The notes: a model not told the origin generated them from the sequence alone. 64,000 nucleotides of DNA from Bog-473 sp963726135 (GCA_963726135.1 CAVSBE010000008.1:1984001-2048000); one strand, 5' to 3'. Shown: positions 42,184-50,630, counted from the stretch's first letter. Made by a program: numbers and translations.

Positions 42184-43413
42184 TCAGAAAGGATCGTAGG
42201 GGTAGTCGGTCATTGGCTCCCATCCGCCCTCGGTGATGAGCAGAACCTCCTCGGAGCGATACCCGGCAGCACCGTCCTCCCATACGATCGGTTCGAGCAC
42301 CAGGACCATCCCATCGGCAAGGACCAGCGTTGCGTCGAACGCCTCGCCGATGTCACTTCCGACATAGGGCATTTCGGCACTGTCGATGCCGAGACCGTGA
42401 CCGAGGTAGAAATGAGGCATCCAGGGTTTGACGCCACCGGCCGCGCTGATCGCGGCCCCCGTCAGCTCCGCTGCGGTGGAACCGGCCCGGGTGACGTCGA
42501 GAACGGCGTCCATGATCCCTCGCCACCGTTCGAACTGCGCGCGCTGCCGGGCATCTGGCTCGCGGCCCACGATCCAGGTGCGCCCGAAGTCGGAGTGGAA
42601 CCCTGCGTAGCTGATGCCGGTGTCGACCCACAGGACGTCACCCTCGGTGAGCTCGCGTTCGGTTGAGAGGAGCGGGCACGCCAGGTCACCGGTCGTCGTC
42701 CATGGCCCGTCCGCGATCCGGGAGGGCATGACCTGCCAGATCGGGTCCAGGATGTTGGCGTCTGCGCCCGCTTCGAAGATCGTGCGCAGGAAGGTAGCGG
42801 TGAGGTCGGTCTGACGGACACCGGGCGCGAGGCGCGCCTGCACCTCGGCTGCGGCCCGTTCGGTGATCCGCAGGCCCTCGCGCATGCAAGACAGCTCGTC
42901 GGGGGTCTTGGTCGCCTTGGCCCCGCTGATCACCCGTCCCCCGTCGACCGGTGCGTCGGGCGCGAACAGGAGGGAACGCTCACGGCGCAATGCGTTGGTC
43001 CATTCGTCGATGGCGATCACGGCACCAGCCGGCACGAGACCAGCGAGCTGCGACGCGAACAGCTCCACGCCTTCGTCGAAGTCGAGGTACACCGGGCCGT
43101 GGAGGTGATCGGACGGCAGCTCCACGTGGATCTGATCGTCCTCTCGTACCGGAGAGAAGAGGTGCGGCCACTCGTCGTCCACGAGGACCACGGCGACGGG
43201 TTGCTCGAAATTCGCCCGACCCGAGTCGGCAAGCGGCCAGATGGCGCCGGTCGCGTAGACGACGTTGGTATTGCCGAGCAACACGAGCACGTCGATGCCC
43301 TGTTCACGCATCACCGCACGGACGCGTCGCGCTCGCTCACGGTGCATGCGATGGAGATCTGCCCTCGGCGGGATCCGGGTCGGTGCGGCGGAAGCCATAA
43401 GACCAGCTGGCAT
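42184..43413 (-). CDS. M24-family metallohydrolase (Xaa-Pro peptidase/creatinase/DddP-like)
   Basis: A 409-residue M24 protein with all five metal ligands: Asp in 'LWVDTGISY' (~264), Asp in 'HSDFGRTW' (~275), His in 'YLGHGLGID' (~337), Glu in 'LVLEPIVW' (~373) and Glu in 'YRSEEVLL' (~386). The N-terminal creatinase-type domain is present. Members include aminopeptidase P, creatinase and the DMSP lyase DddP. In a catabolic operon with CoA enzymes a non-peptidase reaction is quite possible. The ATG at 43413 overlaps the amidohydrolase stop by one base (TGATG); a second ATG five codons on is possible. Confidence 0.9.
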   Translation of the reverse strand: MPAGLMASAAPTRIPPRADLHRMHRERARRVRAVMREQGIDVLVLLGNTNVVYATGAIWPLADSGRANFEQPVAVVLVDDEWPHLFSPVREDDQIHVELPSDHLHGPVYLDFDEGVELFASQLAGLVPAGAVIAIDEWTNALRRERSLLFAPDAPVDGGRVISGAKATKTPDELSCMREGLRITERAAAEVQARLAPGVRQTDLTATFLRTIFEAGADANILDPIWQVMPSRIADGPWTTTGDLACPLLSTERELTEGDVLWVDTGISYAGFHSDFGRTWIVGREPDARQRAQFERWRGIMDAVLDVTRAGSTAAELTGAAISAAGGVKPWMPHFYLGHGLGIDSAEMPYVGSDIGEAFDATLVLADGMVLVLEPIVWEDGAAGYRSEEVLLITEGGWEPMTDYPYDPF

Positions 43414-44585
43414 CAGCCGTCCAACCCGAGGTAGCGCCTGATGTTGCCGCCGACGATCGCTACCGCGGCCTCGGCACCGACCGCTTCCACCACGGCCGCC
43501 AGTGACTCGTTGCTGTACCCGTACGTGCTCTCGTTGTGCGGGAAGTCGGTGGACCACATCACCCGTTCGACGCCGATGCGGGCGACGAGCGCGAGCCCCA
43601 ATGGATCGACCATGAACGAGGCGCACATGTGATTGTCCCAATAGTGCTGCGGCTCGTGCTGCACCTTCAGATTGGCGAGGTGCTGAAACGACGCCATGAT
43701 GTGATCCGCGTCCTGAATTGCCGATGGCACCCAGTTGATCCCGCCCTCGAACCACCCCACCCGTAGCCCGGGGTGACGGTCGAGTATGCCGCCGAAGATG
43801 TACTTGCCGAACGTGTCGCGGAACGGCGCCACGGACTGGAGCATCCCGATGCTGACGGCGTTGTATTCGTTCGGCGTCGCCGGCGGGTTCTCACCGATAT
43901 GGTGCGAGACCGGGATTTGCGCGTCTTCGATCGCCTCCCACACTCCATCCATCGCGGTGCTCGCGTAGTCGATCGGGCGCTTCTCGGCGTCCTTGCCGGG
44001 CGAAAGGGGCATCAGGAAGGTCTTCAAGCCGAGCGCCTTCAACTCGTTGACCGTCCGGCGAGCGCCGTCCGCGTCCCACCAGTTGATCAGACCTACGCCC
44101 AAGATGCGGTTGTCCGAACGCTCCTGAACCTCCGCGATGTGCTCGTTGTAGATGCGGAAGCAGAGCTCGCGGACCTCTCTGTCCGGCCATCCGAACAACG
44201 CGAGAACCGAGTTGGGGAACGCGAGCTCCTTGGACACACCCTCCGACTCGAGCGCTGCGAGCCGTGCTTCGACGTCGCCCGTATGCGACCCTGGCACAGG
44301 GTCGTACTGCGTGAGCACCTCGATGAACTCGGGCACGAGGATGGACTTCCCGTCTACTCCGATCACCCACCCTCCACCGACGTTCATGACGCGGGGCGCA
44401 CGTTCCTTCATGCTTTCTGGGAAGCGCTCGTAGAAGATGTCTTCTGCCAGCGAGATATGGTCGTCAGCCGAGAAGACCTCGGTACCGGCAGGGAGTCCGA
44501 GGTCGACGACCGGACCCGGGCGACGATCCTTCGGCGCGCCCAAGCCCTCCGGCGGGTACGTCAGCGTCCTTGAGTTACCGATCAT
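43413..44585 (-). CDS. amidohydrolase family protein (amidohydrolase_2 type)
   Basis: A 390-residue TIM-barrel hydrolase, fourth of its kind here and first gene of the five-gene operon. It starts MIGNSRTLTYPPEGLGAP (ATG at 44585); a TTG seven codons earlier is an alternative. Metal-site segments are 'VFSADDHISLAED', 'PVSHHIGENPP' and 'WSTDFPHNESTYG'. The role is probably hydrolysis or decarboxylation of a cyclic or conjugated acid. A 22-bp imperfect palindrome lies 36 bp upstream, between this operon and the divergent flavoprotein gene. Confidence 0.9.
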   Translation of the reverse strand: MIGNSRTLTYPPEGLGAPKDRRPGPVVDLGLPAGTEVFSADDHISLAEDIFYERFPESMKERAPRVMNVGGGWVIGVDGKSILVPEFIEVLTQYDPVPGSHTGDVEARLAALESEGVSKELAFPNSVLALFGWPDREVRELCFRIYNEHIAEVQERSDNRILGVGLINWWDADGARRTVNELKALGLKTFLMPLSPGKDAEKRPIDYASTAMDGVWEAIEDAQIPVSHHIGENPPATPNEYNAVSIGMLQSVAPFRDTFGKYIFGGILDRHPGLRVGWFEGGINWVPSAIQDADHIMASFQHLANLKVQHEPQHYWDNHMCASFMVDPLGLALVARIGVERVMWSTDFPHNESTYGYSNESLAAVVEAVGAEAAVAIVGGNIRRYLGLDG

Positions 44586-44620
44586 CTCCCCCGCTCTGCT
44601 GTCCAAACGGATGATGGCAG

Positions 44621-44642
44621 ATTACTTCGGTTCCGTAGCAAT
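44621..44642. promoter_or_regulatory. 22-bp imperfect palindrome in divergent promoter region
   Basis: ATTACTTCGG and CCGTAGCAAT are separated by TT, and eight of ten positions are complementary. It lies between the divergent amidohydrolase operon and the flavoprotein gene. It overlaps a minus-strand TAATCT -10-like box. It is unlike the operators at 7-31 kb, implying another regulator. Confidence 0.5.
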
Positions 44643-44708
44643 CGTCAATGAACCCTGCTAATTTGCTTCGGCTGAAGAAGTTGGTTGGGAGGTCAGAGAG
44701 GGCGTGAC

Positions 44709-46385
44709 ATGACGACGTGGGACTCCACCGTTGACCTCGTGATCGTCGGATCGGGCGGTGGTGGCATGGTCGCGGCGCTGGCCGCCGCCGACGCCGGAGC
44801 GAGCGCGTTGGTGCTCGAGAAGTTGGATCGGGTCGGCGGATCGACCGCGATGTCCGGCGGCATCGTCTGGGTCCCGAACAACCCGGTGATGCGAGCCGAC
44901 GGGGTTCCGGACTGTTACGAAGACGCTATGGCCCACTTCGAGGCAGTCGTGGGTGACGTCGGCCCGGCCTCCTCGTTCGAACGTCGGCACGCATTCCTGA
45001 CGGCGGGGCCGGAGATGGTTTCCTTCCTGCAGGAGCGCGGCGTTCGCTTCGTGCATTGCCCCGGTTATAGCGACTACTACTCGAGCGTCAAGGGCGGCCA
45101 CGAGAATGGGCGCGGAATCGAGCCCATACCATTCGACGGTCGGGTGCTGGGCGAATGGCTCGAGAAGCTGCAGCCCGGGCTGGCGAAGAGCCTCGGCCTG
45201 GCGGTGATGACGAACGAAGCCCGCTTCCTCTCCCACTACAACCGCAGCGCGAGAGCTTTCGCTGTCTCTGCACACGTCGTGCTCAGGACCTACACGGCTC
45301 GGCTGCGAGGTCAGGCCCTGTTGACGAACGGCGCATCCCTGATCGCGCAGATGTTGCATATAGCGATCGGTCGTGGAGTCACGGTCTGGACCGAAGCCCC
45401 GCTCGAGGACCTCATCGTCGAGGACGGTCGCGTCGTCGGCGTTCGTACAGTTCGCGCGGGAACTCCGGTGATAATCCGGGCCCGCCGCGGTGTCTTGCTG
45501 GCCGCAGGCGGGTTCGCCCACAACCCCGAGATGCGGCAGGAGCACGGAGGTGATCAACCGAACCGGGCCAGATGGTCGATTGCGAACCCCGGCGATACCG
45601 GCGAGGCGATCCGGACCGCGATGAGACTCGGTGCGAAGACCGACTTCATGGACGAGGCATGGTGGCTACCGTCACCGCGAACGGGCAGGTTCGGGCAATC
45701 GACGCTCGACCAGGCGCGCCAGCGGCCGCGCACGATCTACGTCGACGCCGACGGACAACGCTTCGTGAACGAGTCGAACTCGTACATGGAAGTGGGCAAG
45801 GCGATGTACGCCCGCGACAAGTCGAGCCGGGCAGTGCCGTGCTGGTTGATATTCGACGATCGCTACCGCAAGCGCTATGCGCACCAGCGATCGCGCCCCG
45901 GTCGGTTCCCGCGCACACTCCTCGAGAGCGGGATGCTGAAGCAGGCGTGGACACTCGACGATCTCGCCCGCATGTGCGGCATCGACCAGGCCGGACTGGC
46001 CGACACCGTCGACCGATTCAATCGGAACGCCGAGCTGGGTCTCGACCCCGACTACGGGCGGGGTGAGTCCGCCTACAACCGGGCGCTGGGTGATCCGAAC
46101 CCCAGGGTGCATCCCTGTCTCGGCCCGATCGACGAACCCCCGTACTACGCGGTCCAGGTCGTACCGGGTGACATCGGCACCTGCGGCGGGCTCCTCACCG
46201 ACGACCACGCGCGAGTTGTCGATCAGGACGGTCGACCGATGGAGGGCCTGTATGCCACCGGCAACGGTACCGCCACTGTCATGGGCCGGCACTACCTCGG
46301 ACCCGGCGCGAGCATCGCCAACACCATGGTCTTCGGATATGTGGCGGCACGACACGCCACGGGCGAGCAGCGAACCGTTTCATGA
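44709..46385 (+). CDS. FAD-dependent 3-ketosteroid-delta1-dehydrogenase-like flavoprotein
   Basis: A 558-residue flavoprotein of the fumarate reductase/KstD family. It has 'DLVIVGSGGGGMVAALAAADAG' (quoted as VIVGSGGGGMVAAL), 'LEKLDRVGGSTAMSGGIVW', and near the C terminus 'GGLLTDDHARVV' and 'GLYATGNGTATVMGRHYLGPGAS', typical of 3-oxosteroid 1- and 4-dehydrogenases. It would desaturate a cyclic ketone at the alpha,beta position. The start is ATG at 44709 (an earlier in-frame TTG/GTG region lacks homology). It diverges from the five-gene operon, so both may serve the same substrate. Steroid specificity cannot be claimed from sequence alone. Confidence 0.9.
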   Translation: MTTWDSTVDLVIVGSGGGGMVAALAAADAGASALVLEKLDRVGGSTAMSGGIVWVPNNPVMRADGVPDCYEDAMAHFEAVVGDVGPASSFERRHAFLTAGPEMVSFLQERGVRFVHCPGYSDYYSSVKGGHENGRGIEPIPFDGRVLGEWLEKLQPGLAKSLGLAVMTNEARFLSHYNRSARAFAVSAHVVLRTYTARLRGQALLTNGASLIAQMLHIAIGRGVTVWTEAPLEDLIVEDGRVVGVRTVRAGTPVIIRARRGVLLAAGGFAHNPEMRQEHGGDQPNRARWSIANPGDTGEAIRTAMRLGAKTDFMDEAWWLPSPRTGRFGQSTLDQARQRPRTIYVDADGQRFVNESNSYMEVGKAMYARDKSSRAVPCWLIFDDRYRKRYAHQRSRPGRFPRTLLESGMLKQAWTLDDLARMCGIDQAGLADTVDRFNRNAELGLDPDYGRGESAYNRALGDPNPRVHPCLGPIDEPPYYAVQVVPGDIGTCGGLLTDDHARVVDQDGRPMEGLYATGNGTATVMGRHYLGPGASIANTMVFGYVAARHATGEQRTVS

Positions 46386-46391
46386 TGATGT

Positions 46392-46601
46392 TCAGACCAG
46401 CTTCATGTCATCCCGTCGAACAGTGATGGCGTGGGTTGGGCATTTCCGCGCCGTGGCGAGGACCTTGTCCTCTGCCGCTCCGGCGGCATCGACGACAATG
46501 GCAACGCTCTCGTCGTCAAGGTCGAACACGCCCGGCGCATCGAACACGCAGTTGCCAGAGCCCATGCACACTTCGCGGTCGATCTCGATTTCGAGGCCCA
46601 T
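46392..46601 (-). CDS. 3Fe-4S ferredoxin (P450 redox partner type)
   Basis: A 69-residue ferredoxin, MGLEIEIDREVCMGSGNC. The Cys pattern is C-M-G-S-G-N-C with a final 'RKCPTHAI', the three-Cys arrangement of actinobacterial [3Fe-4S] ferredoxins that donate electrons to P450s. It diverges from the P450 at 46.6 kb with 40 bp between. The ATG at 46601 is six bases after a TACGAT -10 box and has no ribosome site, so its mRNA is probably leaderless. It is the only ferredoxin seen in the window and may serve all three P450s. The reductase must lie elsewhere. Confidence 0.92.
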   Translation of the reverse strand: MGLEIEIDREVCMGSGNCVFDAPGVFDLDDESVAIVVDAAGAAEDKVLATARKCPTHAITVRRDDMKLV

Positions 46602-46641
46602 GGAGCGATCGTAGGCACACGGACGCAAGGAGAGGGTGAGC

Positions 46642-47916
46642 ATGGAGTTCGAGAAGGTCAATTTCTTCACCGACCGGGCCGTCCAAGACGACCCATACCC
46701 GTACTTCGACTGGGTGCGAGAACAGTCCCCCGTTTGGCAAGAGCCTCGCTACGGCATGTTCATGATCACGGGTCACCACGAGGCGATGGCCGTCTACGGC
46801 GATCCGGCGTCGTTTCCGCCGAATGGCACGCCATCGGGGACCTACTCATCGTGCAACGTGGTGTGTGGGTCGTTCGTGAAGTTTTCCGCGCCGGCCGAGG
46901 GCGACGATATCAGCGACATCATCGTGAAGTACCGGTACGAGCTGCCCTTCAGCGACCAGCTCCCTTCTTTCGACCCGCCGACGCACACATCGCATCGCCA
47001 CCTGCTGACGCGGCTCATCACGCCGAAGAGACTCAAAGAGAACGAGGATTTCATGTGGCGGTTCGCCGACTGCCTCATCGACGGGTTCGTCGATGAGGGA
47101 TCGTGTGAGATGGTCAGCGCCTATGCGGAACCCTTCACTCTCACTGTGATCGCCGACCTCGAGGGCGTACCCGAGTCCGATCACTCCCTCTTCCGGGAGC
47201 GGCTCTCGACGGTTCACCAGGAGGTGGCACACAAGCCGCTCGAGTTCCTCTATGAGCGATTCAGCGAGTACATCGAGGATCGCCGCCAGAACCCTCGAGT
47301 TGACGTCCTCACCGGCTTGGCCACGGCGACGTTCCCGGACGGCTCGACTCCCGAAGTCAGGGACGCCGCGCTCATCGCCGCCAACCTCTTCGCCGGCGGT
47401 CAGGAGACGACGGTGCGGTTACTGTCCTTCGCACTCCGGATGCTCGGCGAGCGGCCCGACTTGCAAAACCTCGTCCGTGGCGAACGTGACCGCATCCCCA
47501 ACTTCATTGAGGAGACACTCCGGCTCGAGAGCCCTCTCCGGACCCAGTTCCGGATGGCACGCGTCCGCACCACCCTCGCCGGCGTTGACATCCCCGCAGG
47601 CGGAACGATCATGCTGGTGCCGGGTGCCTGTAACCGTGACCCTCGAATGTTCGAGAACCCATATGAGTTCGACATCGGCCGTGCCAATGCCCGGCAGCAC
47701 ATCGCCTTCGGACACGGCATCCACACGTGTGCGGGAGCGCCGCTGGCCAGGGCCGAGGGCCGGGTGACGATCAACCGGTTCCTCGATCGCACATCCGACA
47801 TCACCATCTCCGAGGATAAGCACGGTCCGGCGGGCGCCCGGCACTACGACTATCTCCCGACCTTCTTCCTCCGCGGCCTCGAACGCCTGAACCTCGATTT
47901 CACGCCCGTGAGCTGA
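46642..47916 (+). CDS. cytochrome P450
   Basis: A 424-residue P450, more distant from the other two. The I-helix is 'LFAGGQETTVRLLSFA', the ExxR helix 'EETLRLESPLRTQFR' and the haem loop FGHGIHTCAGAPLARAEGR with the Cys ligand. It carries an unusual segment 'SSCNVVCGSFVKFSAPAEG' (~residues 68-90) before the C-helix. The start is ATG at 46642 after AGGAGAGG; a GTG two codons earlier is possible. Its partner is presumably the ferredoxin encoded divergently. The hairpin at 47923 follows its stop. Confidence 0.94.
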   Translation: MEFEKVNFFTDRAVQDDPYPYFDWVREQSPVWQEPRYGMFMITGHHEAMAVYGDPASFPPNGTPSGTYSSCNVVCGSFVKFSAPAEGDDISDIIVKYRYELPFSDQLPSFDPPTHTSHRHLLTRLITPKRLKENEDFMWRFADCLIDGFVDEGSCEMVSAYAEPFTLTVIADLEGVPESDHSLFRERLSTVHQEVAHKPLEFLYERFSEYIEDRRQNPRVDVLTGLATATFPDGSTPEVRDAALIAANLFAGGQETTVRLLSFALRMLGERPDLQNLVRGERDRIPNFIEETLRLESPLRTQFRMARVRTTLAGVDIPAGGTIMLVPGACNRDPRMFENPYEFDIGRANARQHIAFGHGIHTCAGAPLARAEGRVTINRFLDRTSDITISEDKHGPAGARHYDYLPTFFLRGLERLNLDFTPVS

Positions 47917-47922
47917 TTACGC

Positions 47923-47938
47923 CGTCGGGGGCCCGACG
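47923..47938. terminator. terminator-like hairpin between convergent genes
   Basis: CGTCGGG (47923-47929) pairs perfectly with CCCGACG (47932-47938) around GG; the outer pairs may open for a workable loop. It fills the 22-bp gap between the convergent P450 and SDR genes, so it may serve both. No T-tract is present. Confidence 0.5.
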
Positions 47939-48748
47939 TCACGATGGCGCCGCCGGAGCCCCCTCCGAGGGCTTCGCCGTCGCCATGATCAGCTTTGTCT
48001 GAGCATACGGTGGGCCTGCGGTCGTGCCACCGTCGATCGGGAACACGACTCCAGTCACCTGCGCGGCACGCTCGCTGGAGAGGAACACCACGGCGTTGGC
48101 GACGTCTTCGGGCTGCGCCTCTCGTTCGAGGGGTTGCATATAGCGCAGCACCGGACCCATTTCATAGGTTGTGATCCCCGTACGGATGTGGGCGGGTGTG
48201 AGGCAGTTGACCCGGATGCCGTACGGCGCGAGGTCGATGGCCATGCACTTGGTGACGTGCGCCACCGCGGCCTTCGAGGCCCGGTAGGACATCATCCCGG
48301 CGCCCGCGTTGACAGCCGCGATCGAGGCGTTGTTGATGATCGAGCCACCGCCGTTGTCCTTCATGTACCGAGCCGCACGCTGGGCGCCGACGATGACCCC
48401 GAAGAGGTTCACACTCATGATTCGGGAGAAGTCCTCGAGGTCATCGGGCAGGAACCGCTTGAGCGGGCTCCCGATCCCCGCGTTGTTGAACATGATGTCC
48501 AGGCCGGCGAAGCGGTCGACAGTGAAGTCGACCAGTGCCTGCACCTGCTCTGCATCACTCACGTCGGTCTGCTGGAAGGCGACCGCCTCACCGATCCCCG
48601 CCGCGACCTCTTGACCCCGATCGACCTCGACATCGGCGATCACGACGCGCGCTCCCTCGGCGACAAGCAGCTCGGCGGTCGCCCGACCGATACCGCCGGC
48701 ACCCCCCGTCACGATCGCCACCTTCCCCGCAAGCTCCTGCAGCTTCAT
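47939..48748 (-). CDS. short-chain dehydrogenase/reductase (FabG-like)
   Basis: A 269-residue classical SDR starting MKLQELAGKVAIVTGGAGGIG (ATG at 48748). It has 'VIADVEVD' after strand 2 (NAD-type acidic residue), NNAG in 'MFNNAGIGSPL', Ser in 'NNASIAAVNAG', 'YRASKAAVAHVTK' (YxxxK) and 'TPAHIRTGITT'. The C-terminal tail 'AQTKLIMATAKPSEGAPA' is extended. It is a single gene convergent with the P450, plausibly oxidising the hydroxyl group it makes. No strong ribosome site is visible. Confidence 0.93.
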   Translation of the reverse strand: MKLQELAGKVAIVTGGAGGIGRATAELLVAEGARVVIADVEVDRGQEVAAGIGEAVAFQQTDVSDAEQVQALVDFTVDRFAGLDIMFNNAGIGSPLKRFLPDDLEDFSRIMSVNLFGVIVGAQRAARYMKDNGGGSIINNASIAAVNAGAGMMSYRASKAAVAHVTKCMAIDLAPYGIRVNCLTPAHIRTGITTYEMGPVLRYMQPLEREAQPEDVANAVVFLSSERAAQVTGVVFPIDGGTTAGPPYAQTKLIMATAKPSEGAPAAPS

Positions 48749-48860
48749 GCCGCGACCATACGGTCTCGCAGCCGGCGCTGCAGGGATCACGGCAGACGTT
48801 CCGTGCCGCGCCCCATGGCCGCCGGCCCGAGGTGACTGCAGTTGTCGCGATCGGCCCAGC

Positions 48861-48866
48861 TATTCT
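48861..48866 (+). promoter_or_regulatory. -10 box of a leaderless transcript
   Basis: TATTCT at 48861-48866 is followed six bases later by the GTG start of the membrane-anchored EEP protein. The spacing matches leaderless promoters of actinobacteria, and no ribosome site is present. A -35 box is not evident. Confidence 0.5.
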
Positions 48867-48872
48867 CCTCGG

Positions 48873-49868
48873 GTGTCTGAGCCCGACGATGTCGAATGGC
48901 GACGGCTCGCCAGTATGACGCTGCAGCTCATCGGTTGGCTGATCATCGCCGGCCTGGGGCTGGTCGTTGTGGCTCGCGTCGTGGCGTGGGACGAGTGGCG
49001 ATTGTTCGCGGACATGGATGCCGCCACTGAGGTTCTCTTTCTGCCCGCGTGGCTCGTCCTGGCGGGAGCCCTCCTCGGCAAGAGATGGTGGATGGCCGGA
49101 GTTGCGGCACTTCTCTGTGCGGCCCAGATCATCTACGTGGCTCCGGAGGTGCTCGCCTCTACCCCAATTCCAGCGGACGTCCGTTCCGAGCCAACGATCC
49201 GTCTCTTCGACGCCAACGTCCAGCAGGACAACTACTCCATGTCGGGCTACATCGCACAACTGAGAAGCTACCGACCCGACCTCGTCACGCTCGAGGAAAC
49301 GGCAGCGTGGGACTACGGTCAGTTCATGTCTTCGGGTGTCTTTGACCACCTCCCCTACCGGTACACGGTGACGGACACCGGATCGAGGGGATTCATCATC
49401 GCCAGTCGCTATCCACTGGCGCATCCAACCGTGCTCTACGTGCACGGTCTCGCCTACATGGTTCGCCTTGGCTTGGCGTTTCACGGGCGGACCATGCCGC
49501 TCTGGGTCGTGCACACCACCGCTCCCGTCAACCCCGATTGGAACAACTGGAATCTCGAACTCGACGGGGTCGACTCGGCACTGAAGGCGGCTCATCCCAG
49601 GCCACTGTTGATGGTCGGTGACTTCAACGCCTCCTGGGGAAACCGCGGCTTCCGGGCCATTCTCTCGACGGGCCTCACGGACGCGGCGGCGGCGCGCGGG
49701 CAACCCTTTGCGTTCACCTGGAATCAGCGTCTGCCCGTTCTGCCTCCGTTCATACGAATCGATCATGTCCTCACAGCCGGCGCCCTCACGGTCACGACGA
49801 TAGGCACCCACGACGGTCCCGGAAGTCAACATAGGGACATCACGGCGACGGTCGCCGTCGGAAGATGA
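48873..49868 (+). CDS. membrane-anchored endonuclease/exonuclease/phosphatase (EEP) family protein
   Basis: A 331-residue protein. Three N-terminal transmembrane helices (residues ~15-105, e.g. 'IGWLIIAGLGLVVVARVVAW') are followed by an EEP domain. It shows 'LFDANVQQDNYS', 'DLVTLEETAAW' (catalytic Glu), 'LLMVGDFNASW' (GDFN) and 'RIDHVLT' plus 'SQHRDITATV' (catalytic Asp/His). The active domain should face outward, so an extracytoplasmic phosphodiesterase, nuclease or phospholipase-like role is probable. The start is GTG at 48873, six bases after TATTCT. It marks the end of the catabolic region. Confidence 0.87.
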   Translation: MSEPDDVEWRRLASMTLQLIGWLIIAGLGLVVVARVVAWDEWRLFADMDAATEVLFLPAWLVLAGALLGKRWWMAGVAALLCAAQIIYVAPEVLASTPIPADVRSEPTIRLFDANVQQDNYSMSGYIAQLRSYRPDLVTLEETAAWDYGQFMSSGVFDHLPYRYTVTDTGSRGFIIASRYPLAHPTVLYVHGLAYMVRLGLAFHGRTMPLWVVHTTAPVNPDWNNWNLELDGVDSALKAAHPRPLLMVGDFNASWGNRGFRAILSTGLTDAAAARGQPFAFTWNQRLPVLPPFIRIDHVLTAGALTVTTIGTHDGPGSQHRDITATVAVGR

Positions 49869-49891
49869 GCTCGATGCACGGCCCTCCCCCT

Positions 49892-49919
49892 CAGCCCGCC
49901 GTCGGCGCGCGGGGGCTGC
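49892..49919 (+). terminator. terminator-like hairpin (imperfect)
   Basis: CAGCCCGC pairs with GCGGGGGCTG (two extra G) across a ~9-nt loop, 23 bp after the EEP gene stop, and is followed by CTCTTGTCC. The remainder of the gap to 50036 holds only the promoter and ribosome site of the lipoprotein gene. Confidence 0.35.
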
Positions 49920-50036
49920 TCTTGTCCCGCGTTGCACAGCTGCTACGTTCCCCGCGATCAGTACGTTCGCCCACCCAATCGCGCCTCGCCGTGACACGGG
50001 CACCCGATCAACGGTGCCCGTCGAACTGAGGTGGCG

Positions 50037-50621
50037 ATGAGCACGCCCGCCGCCTCTCGTCGACGCCCAGTGCATCGCCTGCTCCGGGCCGCGGGGCTGC
50101 TCCTTGCCGGTCTGAGCCTGCTGCTGGCAGGCTGTTCGTCGGGATCGGCTAGTCCCCTCACCACGCCGCAAAACTCCAAGCGCCCCGTCCCAGCGGGGCC
50201 GGTGCCGTCGGGGATCGCCAAGATGGTGTGCTCGCCGAAGGCACGTGTGGAGATCGCCCAGACCCTTGGGGTCCGGGCCTCGGTCTCCACACCGACCTGG
50301 ATCCACCAGGCCTACTCATGTCGGTACCGATACCTCGACGGTGACTTCGTGCTCACGGTCAAGGAGCTGTCGAGCTGGCGCCAGACCCTTTCCTACTTCG
50401 CCGCCCTCGGGCGGGAACAGGGCAGGACCGCCACTGTCCCCAACCTGGGCCAGGGAGCGTTCCAGACGGACAACGGGTCGACCGTCGTCCGCAAGGACTG
50501 GAAGATCCTCACCGTCGACATCTCTGGCTTGCCCGCCCAGTTCGGCAAACCCCCGACGAGCCGTGGGGAAGTCGCGGTCACCGTGGCCGACCTCATCCTG
50601 GCCTGTTGGGCCGGGGACTGA
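50037..50621 (+). CDS. hypothetical lipoprotein
   Basis: A 194-residue protein of no recognised family. The N terminus is basic (RRRPVHRLLRAAG), then hydrophobic, with the lipobox 'LLAGC' at residues ~28-33, so it is a membrane-anchored extracytoplasmic lipoprotein. The mature part has two Cys ('MVCSPKARVEIAQTLG', 'YSCRYRYLDG') that may pair, a predicted alpha/beta domain and a C-terminal Cys ('LILACWAGD'). The start is ATG at 50037 after GAGGTGGCG. It converges with the copper monooxygenase gene. The function is unknown. Confidence 0.8.
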   Translation: MSTPAASRRRPVHRLLRAAGLLLAGLSLLLAGCSSGSASPLTTPQNSKRPVPAGPVPSGIAKMVCSPKARVEIAQTLGVRASVSTPTWIHQAYSCRYRYLDGDFVLTVKELSSWRQTLSYFAALGREQGRTATVPNLGQGAFQTDNGSTVVRKDWKILTVDISGLPAQFGKPPTSRGEVAVTVADLILACWAGD

Positions 50622-50630
50622 GTTACTGCC

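Noticed and set aside
33150..47916. Ligase, P450s, ABM protein and flavoprotein considered as a biosynthetic gene cluster
   Set aside because: No polyketide, peptide or terpene synthase core enzyme and no transporter or resistance gene; CoA-transferases, crotonase and acyl-CoA dehydrogenases fit catabolism better.
48588..50306. Long minus-strand open frame opposite the EEP protein and lipoprotein
   Set aside because: Arg/Gly/Pro-rich translation; it crosses promoters and two supported plus-strand genes.
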